A DNA stretch of 46,400 nucleotides from Nostoc sp. KVJ20 (GTDB taxonomy: Bacteria > Cyanobacteriota > Cyanobacteriia > Cyanobacteriales > Nostocaceae): assembly GCF_001712795.1 (NCBI RefSeq), contig NZ_KV757537.1:1-46400 (forward strand), read 5' to 3'. Positions 1 through 8,669 of this stretch are shown one piece after another (the stretch's first letter is position 1; each line of letters starts with the position of its first letter). Made by a program: the position numbers and the translations under genes. The notes under the pieces are model-generated. The model was not told where the DNA came from and did not search any database. It saw only the letters and a list, made by a program, of their open reading frames with translations.

Positions 1-57
1 ACCTAATTGATGACACGCCCTAACACTACGGCCTTTGGGCAACTTGCGTTTAGACAT
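1..57 (-). CDS. 5' end of an unidentified gene, cut by the window edge
   Basis: On the minus strand an ATG at 57-55 opens a frame that runs off the window start: MSKRKLPKGRSVRACHQLG, 19 codons with no stop. A good Shine-Dalgarno-like AGAGGA lies a few bases upstream. The visible N-terminus is short and basic. I do not recognise the family, and the product cannot be named from 19 residues. Confidence 0.45.
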   Translation of the reverse strand, partial: MSKRKLPKGRSVRACHQLG

Positions 58-171
58 AATTATCCTCTAAAAGTTACGTGATATTTCAGGAAGTAATACC
101 TTGTGGTGTATAATTCTTCCTCGATTTATGATTCCCAAAAGAATGCGGAAATATACATTGGAATGATTGAA

Positions 172-313
172 GAAGAATTCAGAAGTCAGAATGGGCTAAA
201 CCTTAGCTATCCGCTAACAGGAGTCAGAATAAAGACGCGACTCGAAAATACTCGCTACCGCCAGTCATACAGAAAACATTGCTGAATTCTGACTCCTGAC
301 TCCTGAATTCTGT
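172..313. repeat. Dispersed-repeat mosaic in the 58-480 spacer
   Basis: The 58-480 spacer holds no convincing gene. Bases 187-220 (34 bp) recur identically at 10123-10156. They are flanked by copies of the short repeat CTGAATTCTGACTCCTGA (about 282-310), also seen near 5835-5863, 10398-10430 and 38099-38205. A HIP1-like GCGATCGC lies near 397. The 60-codon open frame over 103-285 runs through this repeat and is not called. Confidence 0.7.
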
Positions 314-480
314 TCAATAAAAATTCAGCAGACTGAAACCTTTGATATGTATAGTTTTGAAGAAGGATAAAGTAGCGCTTGATGCTGCATCCCAGCGATC
401 GCTTCTTCTATTAAATGCGTAATTTGATACCCAAACTGGGTATTACAAATAAGTACTTTAGATAAAATAGGTTTTTAAAG

Positions 481-1038
481 ATGATTTTAAGTTTCAGAAA
501 TATCAGTGTTGTGTGTGCTGTATTTTTATCAGTCGGCGTTAGCAGCTTTCACAAGTCAGCCATAGCTACTATCAACAACCAGTCCCAACTGATAGCACAG
601 CAGAGTCAAACCCAGCCACACCCAATTTTTAAATCTATTCTGCCTAAATTAAAGCGAAAGACTCAGATTAAGATTTTATTGCCAAAGTTTATTCCTGAGT
701 CGGATGGGGAAAATCCAATTTACGCAATTATAGAAGCTGCTACGCCAAAGAAGTACGATATTTTACTGGGTTTCAGTCCTGACTGTACGGGTGGAACTGC
801 CTGTCGTTTGGGTGTGCTTTCTGCTGAAGCAGTAACGCGCAAAACACCGCGCCTGACTGGTAAACCTGTATCTTTAGCTAAGGGTATTACTGGCTATTTT
901 GTGGATTTTAGTTGTGGTGCTAATTGTTCAGATGCTACCTTGACTTGGAGACAGCAGGGTGTGCAATATGTTGTTGGATTGAAAGCAGGAGAACGCACTT
1001 CTTTAGTAAAAATGGCTAATTCTGCGATTAATCCCTAG
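481..1038 (+). CDS. Predicted secreted protein, unknown function
   Basis: This is a 185-residue protein with a hydrophobic N-terminal segment (about residues 9-28, ending SAIA) that looks like a Sec signal peptide, so an extracytoplasmic location is likely. A basic linker follows (LPKLKRKTQIKILLPK), then a compact C-terminal half with four cysteines in two pairs (DCTGGTACR and CGANC), which may form disulfides. I do not recognise an enzymatic family, but the make-up is typical of conserved secreted proteins of filamentous cyanobacteria. Its 3' end overlaps the convergent downstream gene by 11 bp, so the two transcripts must overlap. Confidence 0.75.
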   Translation: MILSFRNISVVCAVFLSVGVSSFHKSAIATINNQSQLIAQQSQTQPHPIFKSILPKLKRKTQIKILLPKFIPESDGENPIYAIIEAATPKKYDILLGFSPDCTGGTACRLGVLSAEAVTRKTPRLTGKPVSLAKGITGYFVDFSCGANCSDATLTWRQQGVQYVVGLKAGERTSLVKMANSAINP

Positions 1039-1567
1039 CAACGTCAGAGTTTGATTGTACTTCCCAGCGAAACAGCCGTGGCAATTGAGATACATCTATG
1101 GCGTAGTTAACAATCCATAGCACTAATTCAAAAATCAATAAATATCGTACCCACTGCAACTCACTTGTAGAATCCAAAAGTGTCAAACCCTCATATAACT
1201 GCCAGAAGCGGTAAGGCAGATATATATAAGGAACCATTACCCATACGACATTTTGCAACTGCCTAAGTGTCACTCTTTCAGAGATGATTTGCAACCCTAA
1301 TACGATAAAATACCAACCAAGCACAGTTAATACACTGCGATCGCCCCACAATACACCCCACAATAGCATGACTACTAAGGGCAGCAATCCTCCTAGCAGT
1401 TGCACTGAGCCAAACCAGATTTTATACCAACCGGGAAATGGTAAAGGTAGAGTGTAGGGCTTGGTGTTTTTCCATCCCCAGTTCACAATCACAATAAAAA
1501 GTGTGGCAACTAGGAAAAAGAGGAGATTTTCTAGGAGCAGATAGAGGTTGATGTTTAAGGAAGTCAT
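1028..1567 (-). CDS. Multi-pass membrane protein, unknown function
   Basis: The 179-residue protein is strongly hydrophobic, with about five membrane segments (roughly residues 10-30, 50-72, 76-95, 105-120 and 140-160). It is rich in Trp and Leu and has short loops. No catalytic motif is visible and I do not recognise the family. It is transcribed toward the secreted-protein gene and overlaps its 3' end by 11 bp. A heptamer repeat array lies upstream, between it and the ExoD-family gene. Confidence 0.7.
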   Translation of the reverse strand: MTSLNINLYLLLENLLFFLVATLFIVIVNWGWKNTKPYTLPLPFPGWYKIWFGSVQLLGGLLPLVVMLLWGVLWGDRSVLTVLGWYFIVLGLQIISERVTLRQLQNVVWVMVPYIYLPYRFWQLYEGLTLLDSTSELQWVRYLLIFELVLWIVNYAIDVSQLPRLFRWEVQSNSDVARD

Positions 1568-1660
1568 GAGGGTATTATCAAGTTCTGGTGTTCGTGTGTC
1601 ATTCTCCTGAAGTAGTATTTTTGCTATCCTGCCTTGTCTACGACACGTTCTTGCGTTCGA

Positions 1661-1713
1661 CCTCCTGCCTTTTGCCTCCTGCCTTCTGCCTCCTGCCTCC
1701 TGCCTTCTGCCTT
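1661..1713. repeat. Heptanucleotide tandem repeat (CTGCCTC/CTGCCTT)
   Basis: About seven imperfect copies of a 7-bp unit (CTGCCTC, CTGCCTT, CTCCTGC phases) stand between two minus-strand genes, ending 3 bp from the stop codon of the ExoD-family gene. This matches the STRR class of short tandem repeats known from heterocystous cyanobacteria. Confidence 0.85.
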
Positions 1714-1715
1714 CT

Positions 1716-2339
1716 TCAACGACCTAACCAAGTCTTGATGATATCAAGAAGACTAGAACCTCCCCAAACCAGTGCCACTAGTATGGAAGTAGTTAAAACT
1801 GCCCCCATCACACACATAACTAGACCACCCAAGCTGATAGCACCATCATCTTCCGATAAGCCAAAGCTAGTTACAAAAATTCCCATTGCTGGCAGGGTAT
1901 TAGTTCCTGGAATGGGAATCATCATGGAAATTCCCATCAAGGCGATCGCTATTCCAATGGTCACTCTACCTGGTAAAGTAGTACAGATATAGCTTAGACG
2001 AGGACGAGCGATCGCTTCAATTCTTTTTAACCAAGGAATTCCTGCCTTCAAAAACCCCTGAACTGTTGTAAGTTGCATAGGATGATTCATCATCCGCTTG
2101 GGTAGCCAGGGGATTTTTGCACCGGCAATCAGCTGTATAGCCAATAGAAAAATCAGGATGCCGAAAGGAGTTGAGTATCCCGGCGCTGGAACTGGCAAAG
2201 CGGAAGGTAGAGACAAAATAACTAGCAAAAATCCAAAAACTCTTTCTTTTGCTAACAGTAAAATCTCTGCCAATGTTACCTTTGAGGGTCGTTCTTCCTC
2301 AAAAAAATAGCGTTGTAATTCGTTAGACAGTTTAGCCAT
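1716..2339 (-). CDS. ExoD-family (exopolysaccharide synthesis) membrane protein
   Basis: The 207-residue protein matches the ExoD pattern. A short cytoplasmic N-terminus (LSNELQRYFFEEERPSKVTL) precedes a hydrophobic body with conserved Pro/Gly motifs: FLLVILSLPSALPVPAPGYS, then GILIFLLAIQLIAGAKIPWL, and a C-terminal membrane half with IPIPGTNTLPAMGIF. ExoD proteins are linked to exopolysaccharide production in rhizobia; the biochemical role in cyanobacteria is not established. Length is normal for the family. The ATG at 2339 is the only good start. It is separated by a repeat array from the next gene, so it is probably transcribed alone. Confidence 0.8.
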   Translation of the reverse strand: MAKLSNELQRYFFEEERPSKVTLAEILLLAKERVFGFLLVILSLPSALPVPAPGYSTPFGILIFLLAIQLIAGAKIPWLPKRMMNHPMQLTTVQGFLKAGIPWLKRIEAIARPRLSYICTTLPGRVTIGIAIALMGISMMIPIPGTNTLPAMGIFVTSFGLSEDDGAISLGGLVMCVMGAVLTTSILVALVWGGSSLLDIIKTWLGR

Positions 2340-2616
2340 AGATTACCAATATTCCGCAAAATTAAGTAAATAAATATACCAATTAAAAAGCCAGATTCAG
2401 TAAAGACAATTGCTCATACCCCAAAGTAGCGAAGTGATTTCATCAGTTCTGGTAAATCCAGATGCATAGAACTTCTTACCTCTCAACAGTAGATCCACAA
2501 CATCTTAACGTTTAGCAATTTTCCTGAATAAAAAGTAATATTAAATTTACATAAAGTTATGATGTAATCCTGGGAAACGTAGTGACAGATAGCAGGTTTT
2601 GAGTTAAGGGTGCAAG

Positions 2617-3399
2617 ATGCAAAGATATTTGAAAGTACTAAGACTATTTTGGGGTGCTGCGATCGCAGCTGAGTTGGAATATCGGATTAATTTTTTCATA
2701 GCTACCCTCAGCAGCCTGGGAAATCTTGCCGGTAGCCTCTTTGGACTATTCTTGTTTTACCGCACTGGCTATACTTTTAGTGGCTGGTCATGGGAAGCAG
2801 CTTTAGTAGTTCTAGGAATTTTTACCTTACTGCAAGGATTTTCTGCTACTTTTCTGGCATCGAACTTAAATCGTATTGTCCGCCATGTCCAGGAAGGCAC
2901 TTTGGACTTTATATTATTAAAACCTATCCGCAGTCAGTTTTGGCTTTCCACTCATACCCTTTCACCTTGGGGAATGCCGGATCTAGTTTTTGGTGGTATT
3001 ATTATTGGCTACGCAGGTCAACGCCTGGGTGTAGGAATAGACAGCTATTTACTGGGTGTGCTGCCGTTATTGTTCAGCTTGGTGATTTTGTATAGCCTGT
3101 GGTTTATGCTGGGAGCGACAAGTATTTGGTTCGTCAAAATATACAACGTTACTGAAGTGTTGCGTGGTTTATTGGATGCTGGAAGATATCCCATTGCCGC
3201 ATATCCCACGGCTTACCGCTTTTTCTTCACCTTTGTAATTCCAGTAGCTTTTTTAACAACCGTACCAGCGCAAGTGTTGTTAGGTCGGAGTGAAATTAGC
3301 TGGTTGATAGGTGCAGCAATATTAGCGGTAGCGCTGTTTTTTGTTTCTACTTGGTTTTGGCGGTTTGCGTTGCGGTTTTATACTAGCGCTTCGAGTTAA
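2617..3399 (+). CDS. ABC-2 type transporter permease (COG3694-like)
   Basis: A 260-residue integral membrane protein with six predicted membrane segments (about 20-45, 55-75, 105-140, 145-170, 200-225 and 230-255). The conserved stretch VQEGTLDFILLKPIRSQFWL is typical of the DUF990/ABC-2 permease group that works as a half-transporter with a separate ATPase. The substrate cannot be read from the sequence. No ATPase or partner permease gene is adjacent, so its ATPase must be encoded elsewhere. Its ATG follows an AAGGGTGCAAG segment that may serve as ribosome binding site. Confidence 0.85.
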   Translation: MQRYLKVLRLFWGAAIAAELEYRINFFIATLSSLGNLAGSLFGLFLFYRTGYTFSGWSWEAALVVLGIFTLLQGFSATFLASNLNRIVRHVQEGTLDFILLKPIRSQFWLSTHTLSPWGMPDLVFGGIIIGYAGQRLGVGIDSYLLGVLPLLFSLVILYSLWFMLGATSIWFVKIYNVTEVLRGLLDAGRYPIAAYPTAYRFFFTFVIPVAFLTTVPAQVLLGRSEISWLIGAAILAVALFFVSTWFWRFALRFYTSASS

Positions 3400-3708
3400 C
3401 GAGATAATTGACATCCTCACCGACTTAAAGGCGCTCTTAAGAAGGAGTAATGAGTAATAAGTAATGAGTAATAAGTAATAAGTAATAAGTAATGAGTAAT
3501 AAGTAATGAGTAATGAGTAAATACCCATTTTTCATCCACTCATTACTCCTTACTCATTACTTTAAAGCATTGCTTGAAGCACGGGGCTTTATAGACCCAA
3601 TTATTTGGTAATCAGACAGAATTAATTACACAAGTTTTTTCCTGTAACCCTGTAACCTGTAACCTGTTCCCTATCTCCACCAATGAATTTAATTGTGTCC
3701 GACTACTT
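3400..3708. repeat. Repeat-filled spacer before the P450 gene
   Basis: No gene is visible. Bases 3445-3521 are a tandem array of GAGTAAT/AAGTAAT heptamers. Inverted copies (TACTCATTACTCC type) follow at 3538-3563, so a long imperfect hairpin can form. A second short array of CCTGTAA units lies at 3641-3670, about 40 bp upstream of the P450 start. Confidence 0.85.
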
Positions 3709-5022
3709 ATGAAAAGTAATCAAATTCCTCCTGGAAGCTTTGGTATACCTGTATTAGGTGAAACACTTTCCTTTGTTTTCGACCGCGATTTTGCTAAAAA
3801 GCGCTATCACCAGTATGGGCCTATCTTCAAAACCCATCTTCTTGGCAGACCAACTGTGGTAATGGCAGGGACGGAGGCATTAGAGTTCGTTTTGTCCAGC
3901 CATATCGAGAATTTTTCTTGGCGGGAAGGATGGCCTGATAATTTCAAGACATTACTGGGTGAATCACTTTTTTTGCAAGATGGAGAGGAACACCGCAAAA
4001 ATCGCCGTTTAATGATGCCGGCATTGCATGGGCCCGCATTGGCGAATTATGTCTCCACAATGGAAGATATTACGCGCGGCTATCTCCAAAAGTGGGAGAA
4101 AAAACAGGAATTTACTTGGTTTCAAGAGTTTAAACAGCTGACATTTGATATTGCTAGTCAATTGTTGTTGGGTACGAGTCCTGGGCCTGAATGTGTGCGC
4201 CTTAGTCAGTTGTTTACAACCTTGACAAATGGGCTGTTTGCTATTAACCCGTTGTCTTTACCATTTACTACATTTGGTAAAGCTATAGCCGCTCGTAATG
4301 AAATTTTAGAACATCTAACTCAAGTTGTCAGAGAACGTCAGCAAAACCCAACTCAAGATACCATCAGCTTGTTAATAAAAGCTAGAGATGAAGATGGTAA
4401 TAGCTTAAGTGAAAAAGAAATTATTGCCCAAGCGGTGCTGTTACTTTTTGCTGGACATGAAACAACTACTTCAATGCTGACTTGGTTGTGTGTAGAGTTA
4501 GCCCGTCATCCAGAAGTACTCGAAAAAGCAAGAGTTGAACAATTGCAACTTGCAAGTAAAGGTGATTTAGATTTAGAACAATTGGGCAAAATGCCCTATT
4601 TAGAGCAGGTTTTGTGGGAAGTCGAAAGATTGCATCAACCTGTCGGAGGTGGTTTTCGTGGTGTAATTAAAGACTTTGAGTTTAAAGGCTATCACGTACC
4701 GGCTGGTTGGCAGTTGTTGTATTCAATTATGATCACTCACAGCCTAAAAGAAATTTACCTTGAACCAGAGCGTTTTGATCCAGATCGTTTCAGTCCCCAG
4801 CGCCAAGAACATAAAAAATATCCTTTTAGTTTAGTTGGTTTCGGTGGTGGGCCACGCATCTGTATTGGTATAGCCTTTGCCAAAATGGAAATGAAGATTA
4901 TTGCTGCCCACCTTCTACGCGATTATCATTGGGAGATATTACCCAATCAAAGTTTAGAAACAGTGTTAGTTCCTAGCAATCGCCCTAAAGATGGGTTACG
5001 GGTTCGATTTCAACCTCGGTGA
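3709..5022 (+). CDS. Cytochrome P450 (CYP120-like)
   Basis: A full-length P450 of 437 residues. The I-helix oxygen-binding motif is AGHETTT (A248-T254), the ExxR pair is E304/R307, and the haem-binding loop is FGGGPRICIG with thiolate ligand Cys385. The N-terminus (IPPGSFGIPVLGETLSF) is proline-rich and lacks a membrane anchor, so the enzyme should be soluble. Cyanobacterial P450s of this type resemble CYP120A1, a retinoid hydroxylase; the substrate here is not determinable. No redox partner is adjacent. The next gene starts inside its stop codon (GTGA), implying translational coupling. The minus-strand open frame over 3807-3998 is a shadow. Confidence 0.95.
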   Translation: MKSNQIPPGSFGIPVLGETLSFVFDRDFAKKRYHQYGPIFKTHLLGRPTVVMAGTEALEFVLSSHIENFSWREGWPDNFKTLLGESLFLQDGEEHRKNRRLMMPALHGPALANYVSTMEDITRGYLQKWEKKQEFTWFQEFKQLTFDIASQLLLGTSPGPECVRLSQLFTTLTNGLFAINPLSLPFTTFGKAIAARNEILEHLTQVVRERQQNPTQDTISLLIKARDEDGNSLSEKEIIAQAVLLLFAGHETTTSMLTWLCVELARHPEVLEKARVEQLQLASKGDLDLEQLGKMPYLEQVLWEVERLHQPVGGGFRGVIKDFEFKGYHVPAGWQLLYSIMITHSLKEIYLEPERFDPDRFSPQRQEHKKYPFSLVGFGGGPRICIGIAFAKMEMKIIAAHLLRDYHWEILPNQSLETVLVPSNRPKDGLRVRFQPR

Positions 5023-5837
5023 AATGTTTTATGGCATCCCAAATAGACATACACTTGCCTAACAGAGTTTTAGAACGTTTGCAAACTGCGAAAGATTTTG
5101 TGGGTGGAAGCGTTAACTCTTTAAGTAACTCAGCACAACAAGCTGGAGAGTCTTTGAAGGCAACAGCAACTACAACGACCGATAAAGCAATTAATACATT
5201 TACCACAAGCTTAGAGCAAACTTGGCAAACTGCTGATAAATTTAAAAGTACAACATCGGGAGCAGTTAAAGATGTAATGGCATCTTCTGTAAGTGATTGG
5301 CTGACACAACACCCGATATTTTTTCGGTTAGTTCAAATACTAGGTTGGGCGACTAATCACCCAATTATTAGTATAGTGATTTTGGTGTTTGCGATCGCTC
5401 TTATTTGGAGCATCATCAAAGCAATTGTCCGGTTGATTGAAACAGCTAGTTGGTCAATACTCCAAGTTCCGTTAAAATTGCTTCAGGCTTTGATTAAAGT
5501 TAGCTTTCTATCCTTAACTAAATTTGGCAGTTTTGCTGTTCAACAAATTACAGCGACTAAAACAACCGATAATCTGCCAGCTTTGTTACCTGAAAGTTTT
5601 CAACCACATAAACAACAACGATTAGCAGAAATTTCTAGTCGATTAGAAGCAATTCAAAAGGAACAGCATGAGCTTTTACAAGAAGCAGCAGACTTGATTG
5701 CTTCTGACACAATTGATAGAGACAATACAAAATTTATAATTCCGAATTCAGAACAAGAAAGTGGAGAAATTAAACCCGTTTATACTCCTATAGAGAAGCA
5801 AGCTACATCCGCCAGTCACATTCCAATTCAATTCTGA
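5019..5837 (+). CDS. Membrane protein with C-terminal coiled coil, coupled to P450
   Basis: There are two possible starts: GTG at 5019, overlapping the P450 stop as GTGA (272 aa), or ATG at 5031 (268 aa, MASQIDIH). The N-terminal third is Ser/Thr/Ala-rich and predicted helical. Hydrophobic segments at about 105-145 and 150-185 (one is NHPIISIVILVFAIALIW) should sit in the membrane. A coiled-coil segment follows (LAEISSRLEAIQKEQHELLQ, about 208-228), then a polar tail. I do not recognise the family. The overlap suggests one transcript with the P450, possibly to tether or help it, but this is inference. Confidence 0.75.
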   Translation: MKCFMASQIDIHLPNRVLERLQTAKDFVGGSVNSLSNSAQQAGESLKATATTTTDKAINTFTTSLEQTWQTADKFKSTTSGAVKDVMASSVSDWLTQHPIFFRLVQILGWATNHPIISIVILVFAIALIWSIIKAIVRLIETASWSILQVPLKLLQALIKVSFLSLTKFGSFAVQQITATKTTDNLPALLPESFQPHKQQRLAEISSRLEAIQKEQHELLQEAADLIASDTIDRDNTKFIIPNSEQESGEIKPVYTPIEKQATSASHIPIQF

Positions 5838-5863
5838 ATTCTGACTCCTGACTCCTGAATTCT
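5835..5863. repeat. Short dispersed repeat GAATTCTGACTCCTGA
   Basis: A copy of the CTGAATTCTGACTCCTGA family sits directly on the stop codon of the upstream gene and ends about 7 bp before the convergent urtE stop. The same unit occurs at about 282-310, 10398-10430 and in inverted pairs at 38099-38205. Confidence 0.7.
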
Positions 5864-5869
5864 ATTTTA

Positions 5870-6568
5870 TTAAACAGCTAAAAAGCGTTGAATCACATCT
5901 TGGCTGAGTTCGGCTGTGGAACCGGAGGCGACAATACCACCTTTTTGCATGGCGTAATAGTAATCAGCCTGACGGACAAAGTGCAAATGTTGCTCTACCA
6001 ATAATACAGAAATACCTGTGGTTTCGACGATGCGACGGACTGCGGCTTCAATTTCTAGGATGATGGAGGGTTGAATCCCTTCCGTGGGTTCATCTAAGAC
6101 GAGTAATTGAGGTTCTCCCATTAAAGCACGTGCGATCGCTAATTGTTGCTGTTGTCCACCACTCAAATCGCCACCCATCCGCGAAAGCATGGTTTTTAAC
6201 ACCGGGAATAAGCTAAAAACTTCCTCTGGAATTTCTGCTTTTTTTACTGGCTTGCGTCTAGCTTCCAACCCCAGCAGCAGATTTTCTTTGACTGTCAACC
6301 GGGGGATAATTTCTCGTCCTTGGGGGACATAACCAATTCCCAACTTTGCCCTTTGGTCTGGGGATTTTGAGTTGATTAATTCTTCAGCTAAGTTAATAGT
6401 ACCGCTGCGGGGTTTGAGTAAACCCATAATTGTTTTGAGTAATGTAGATTTCCCTACGCCATTGCGTCCAATTAGGCAAACCATTTGCCCAGATGGTACG
6501 GTTAAATCTACATTGCGGAGAATGTGGCTTTCGCCGTAGTAAACGTTGAGGTTAGAGATTTTTAGCAC
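5870..6568 (-). CDS. urtE: Urea ABC transporter ATP-binding subunit UrtE
   Basis: A 232-residue ABC ATPase of the LivF/UrtE type. Walker A is GRNGVGKST (34-42), the signature is LSGGQ (135-139), Walker B is LLVLDEP with catalytic Glu160, and the H-loop His is in LLVEQH (H194). The opening MLKISNLNVYYGESHILRNV and GYVPQGREIIPRLTVKENL are characteristic of cyanobacterial UrtE. UrtE pairs with UrtD to energise high-affinity urea uptake through UrtA-C. None of urtA-D is next to it: more than 600 bp without urt genes lies upstream. Either the operon is split, or this is a related branched-chain amino-acid LivF-like subunit. No NtcA-type GTAN8TAC site was recognised upstream. Confidence 0.85.
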   Translation of the reverse strand: MLKISNLNVYYGESHILRNVDLTVPSGQMVCLIGRNGVGKSTLLKTIMGLLKPRSGTINLAEELINSKSPDQRAKLGIGYVPQGREIIPRLTVKENLLLGLEARRKPVKKAEIPEEVFSLFPVLKTMLSRMGGDLSGGQQQQLAIARALMGEPQLLVLDEPTEGIQPSIILEIEAAVRRIVETTGISVLLVEQHLHFVRQADYYYAMQKGGIVASGSTAELSQDVIQRFLAV

Positions 6569-7209
6569 TATAAATTACCTAGATATTAAAATTTCACGCA
6601 GATACGCAGAGCAATATTAGCCTCCTGACCGCAACAAACAAGTAAAACCTTCTTGTTCAAAAAGATAACTAATTATACTGATGATCTCTGCATCACTTGT
6701 AATATATTGCTTAAATTTATAACATACAAAACTTTTCTAAGTATATTGAAATATACCAGAACTTATCCGTCTATTTATTCAATTTGTTATAAAGCTTTAG
6801 GATTCAATTTTGTTGTTTCTTGACTTCACGCGCATCTGAACGCAGAGCTATAAAATCTTGTACGGCGATCGCTCTTTGAGCATCTTTCTCTGACATCTCT
6901 TGCCGTGATAATACCTCTGGGGGTGTGATCAGCTAATCAGCATTTAAAATGCAACCTCAATCCGGTTGGTGAAAACCTGCTTGAGCAAGTTCTGTCATAG
7001 ATCCAAGAATCTCCGTGGCTAAAGCTACGGATAGTGTCAAGGTTAGTGCTGTTGAAGTAACAGAGTTGACCCATGATGAGCAAAGCGATCGCAACATTCA
7101 AGTGTATAATAATGAGCAAGAAAAATATTTTTCAGGCAAGAAATCTAAATCTTCAAAAGTATTAACAAGTAATTTTAACGATTTGTGGATTAGTAAGGTT
7201 ACGAATTAG
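6569..7209. other. Spacer with a possible gene fragment
   Basis: This 640-bp stretch has no full gene. On the minus strand a coding-like frame (stop at 6804-6806, ATG at 6896-6894) encodes about 30 residues beginning MSEKDAQRAIAVQDFIALRS, open upstream to a stop near 6933. It could be a microprotein or the tail of a lost gene. A small hairpin (CCGTGGCTAAAGCTACGG) lies near 7014-7031. The 64-codon frame 7015-7209 starts inside that hairpin with GTG and is not called. Confidence 0.35.
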
Positions 7210-7710
7210 ATGACAACTGCTGACCACTTACTTTTTGCATTGAAACTTTTTACTGCCTTGGGCTGCGGACTTGTGGCGGGAGTCTTCTTTGCCTTCTCGA
7301 CTTTTGTAATGAATGCTCTTGCTCGACTTCAGCCAAGAGAAGGCATGTCCGCCATGCAGTCGATTAATATCACAGCGATCAATCCGTTATTTATGATGGC
7401 GCTCTTTGGAACCGCTTTGGCTTGCCTCTTTCTGGCGATCGCTTCGCTGTCAAAGTGGCATCAACCCGATGCTGTTTACTTACTAGTTGGTAGCCTACTC
7501 TATCTCGTTGGCACTGTTGTAGTGACGATCGCCTTCAATGTGCCGCTGAATGATGCCCTGGCGATCGCCAAACCAGATAGCAGTGAGGGCGCAGACTTGT
7601 GGGCTAGATATCTGACCAACTGGACGCTCTGGAACCATGTTCGGACGATAGCAGCGTTTGGGGCAGCAGCATTGCTGACGATCGCACTCTGTAAACAAAC
7701 AGTGCAATAA
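7210..7710 (+). CDS. DUF1772 (anthrone oxygenase-like) membrane protein
   Basis: A 166-residue protein with four membrane helices (about 8-30, 57-80, 88-110 and 140-162). It has hallmark DUF1772 motifs: an N-terminal GVFFAFSTFVMNAL, then NVPLNDALA, then a W..WNHVRT motif before the last helix. The family groups with anthrone-oxygenase-like proteins of the DoxX/Nnr fold range, but the bacterial role is unknown. The ATG immediately follows an upstream in-frame stop (TAGATG). No partner gene is adjacent. Confidence 0.85.
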   Translation: MTTADHLLFALKLFTALGCGLVAGVFFAFSTFVMNALARLQPREGMSAMQSINITAINPLFMMALFGTALACLFLAIASLSKWHQPDAVYLLVGSLLYLVGTVVVTIAFNVPLNDALAIAKPDSSEGADLWARYLTNWTLWNHVRTIAAFGAAALLTIALCKQTVQ

Positions 7711-8004
7711 GGAATCCGCTTTGATTTCTGAACGAATTTGCGTAGACAGGCAATAGGCAACAGGCAACAGTCAAGAAGGCTTCTTAGTTGTACTGAGTTT
7801 TGTTCAAAAATCAAATATGAGTCCTATAGGAATGTTAAGTATCAGAGTAAAAATAGGATAATTCTACTCATGAAAATGTAGGTATTTTTTTGAGTCAATA
7901 TTAGTGTTAAATCCGCATACGATAATTGGTCATAATTACACAATAAGCTAACGAATGATAGAGTTAAACTGCAATGGAAAGTATTAAAAGGATTTAACAG
8001 AACT

Positions 8005-8619
8005 ATGCCAATTAAAAAACACATTAATCTGAATCAAGGAAGTTTCCTCAATCCCGCAGATAAAAATATAATTGTCACTTTAGCTAGTGAAGATATTTTA
8101 ACTTTAATCACGCAAGAATTAAAAACTCGTTATTCCCCAGAAACTCAAAAAATCCTACTTGAGGAGAGTTCCCAGTTGTTGCCTGATTTCGTGCTTCAAG
8201 AATTATTAAAGCGCCAAGAGGAGGTAATAAACGTTAACCCAGATACCTTAATAGTGGTTAACTGTCAGCTAGCAGAGGTAGAGGTCGATGACTTGGGATT
8301 TGATTTAAATGTCGAAGCGTATTTTGTAATTACAGATACAACAGGTCAAAATCATTTTCGAGCTAATAAGATAGTTCTTTGGTCGAATATATGGGGTGAT
8401 GAAGAACGTCTTTTTGAATTAGAAGATGAACTAGGTGAGCAATTCTGGACACATTATCAAATCCAGTTGCTTTTTGATGAAAAAGAGCAGCCAACAATTG
8501 GACTGGAAGTATCACAAACAGATGATTATGCAGCGAGATTAGAATTTTATCCATCACTGAAAATGTTTTCACCATCCATAGTTCCCTTTTCCCCTTTAAG
8601 CGAAAACTATTGTGAGTAA
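8005..8619 (+). CDS. Hypothetical acidic protein
   Basis: A 204-residue soluble, acidic protein with no signal peptide or membrane segment. The first 70 residues look helical (LASEDILTLITQELKTRYSP), the middle shows alternating beta-type segments (DTLIVVNCQLAEVEVDDLGF, VEAYFVITDTTGQ), and an acidic run (WGDEERLFELEDELGEQFW) follows. I recognise no family. It appears monocistronic: repeats lie on the downstream side and a long AT-rich spacer lies upstream. Confidence 0.65.
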   Translation: MPIKKHINLNQGSFLNPADKNIIVTLASEDILTLITQELKTRYSPETQKILLEESSQLLPDFVLQELLKRQEEVINVNPDTLIVVNCQLAEVEVDDLGFDLNVEAYFVITDTTGQNHFRANKIVLWSNIWGDEERLFELEDELGEQFWTHYQIQLLFDEKEQPTIGLEVSQTDDYAARLEFYPSLKMFSPSIVPFSPLSENYCE

Positions 8620-8669
8620 GGATGCATAGCTGTAATGAAAAACTCCACGCCACTTGCGGGATGGCACTA

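Noticed and set aside
103..285. Short open frame (+), 60 codons
   Set aside because: It starts with GTG, has no Shine-Dalgarno, and its second half is the dispersed repeat also found at 10123-10156.
1588..1992. Plus-strand frame, 134 codons
   Set aside because: It runs over the CTGCCTC repeat and antisense to the ExoD-family gene.
7015..7209. Short open frame (+), 64 codons, ending directly before the DUF1772 gene
   Set aside because: Its GTG start lies inside a small hairpin repeat, no ribosome binding site is visible, and no family is recognised.
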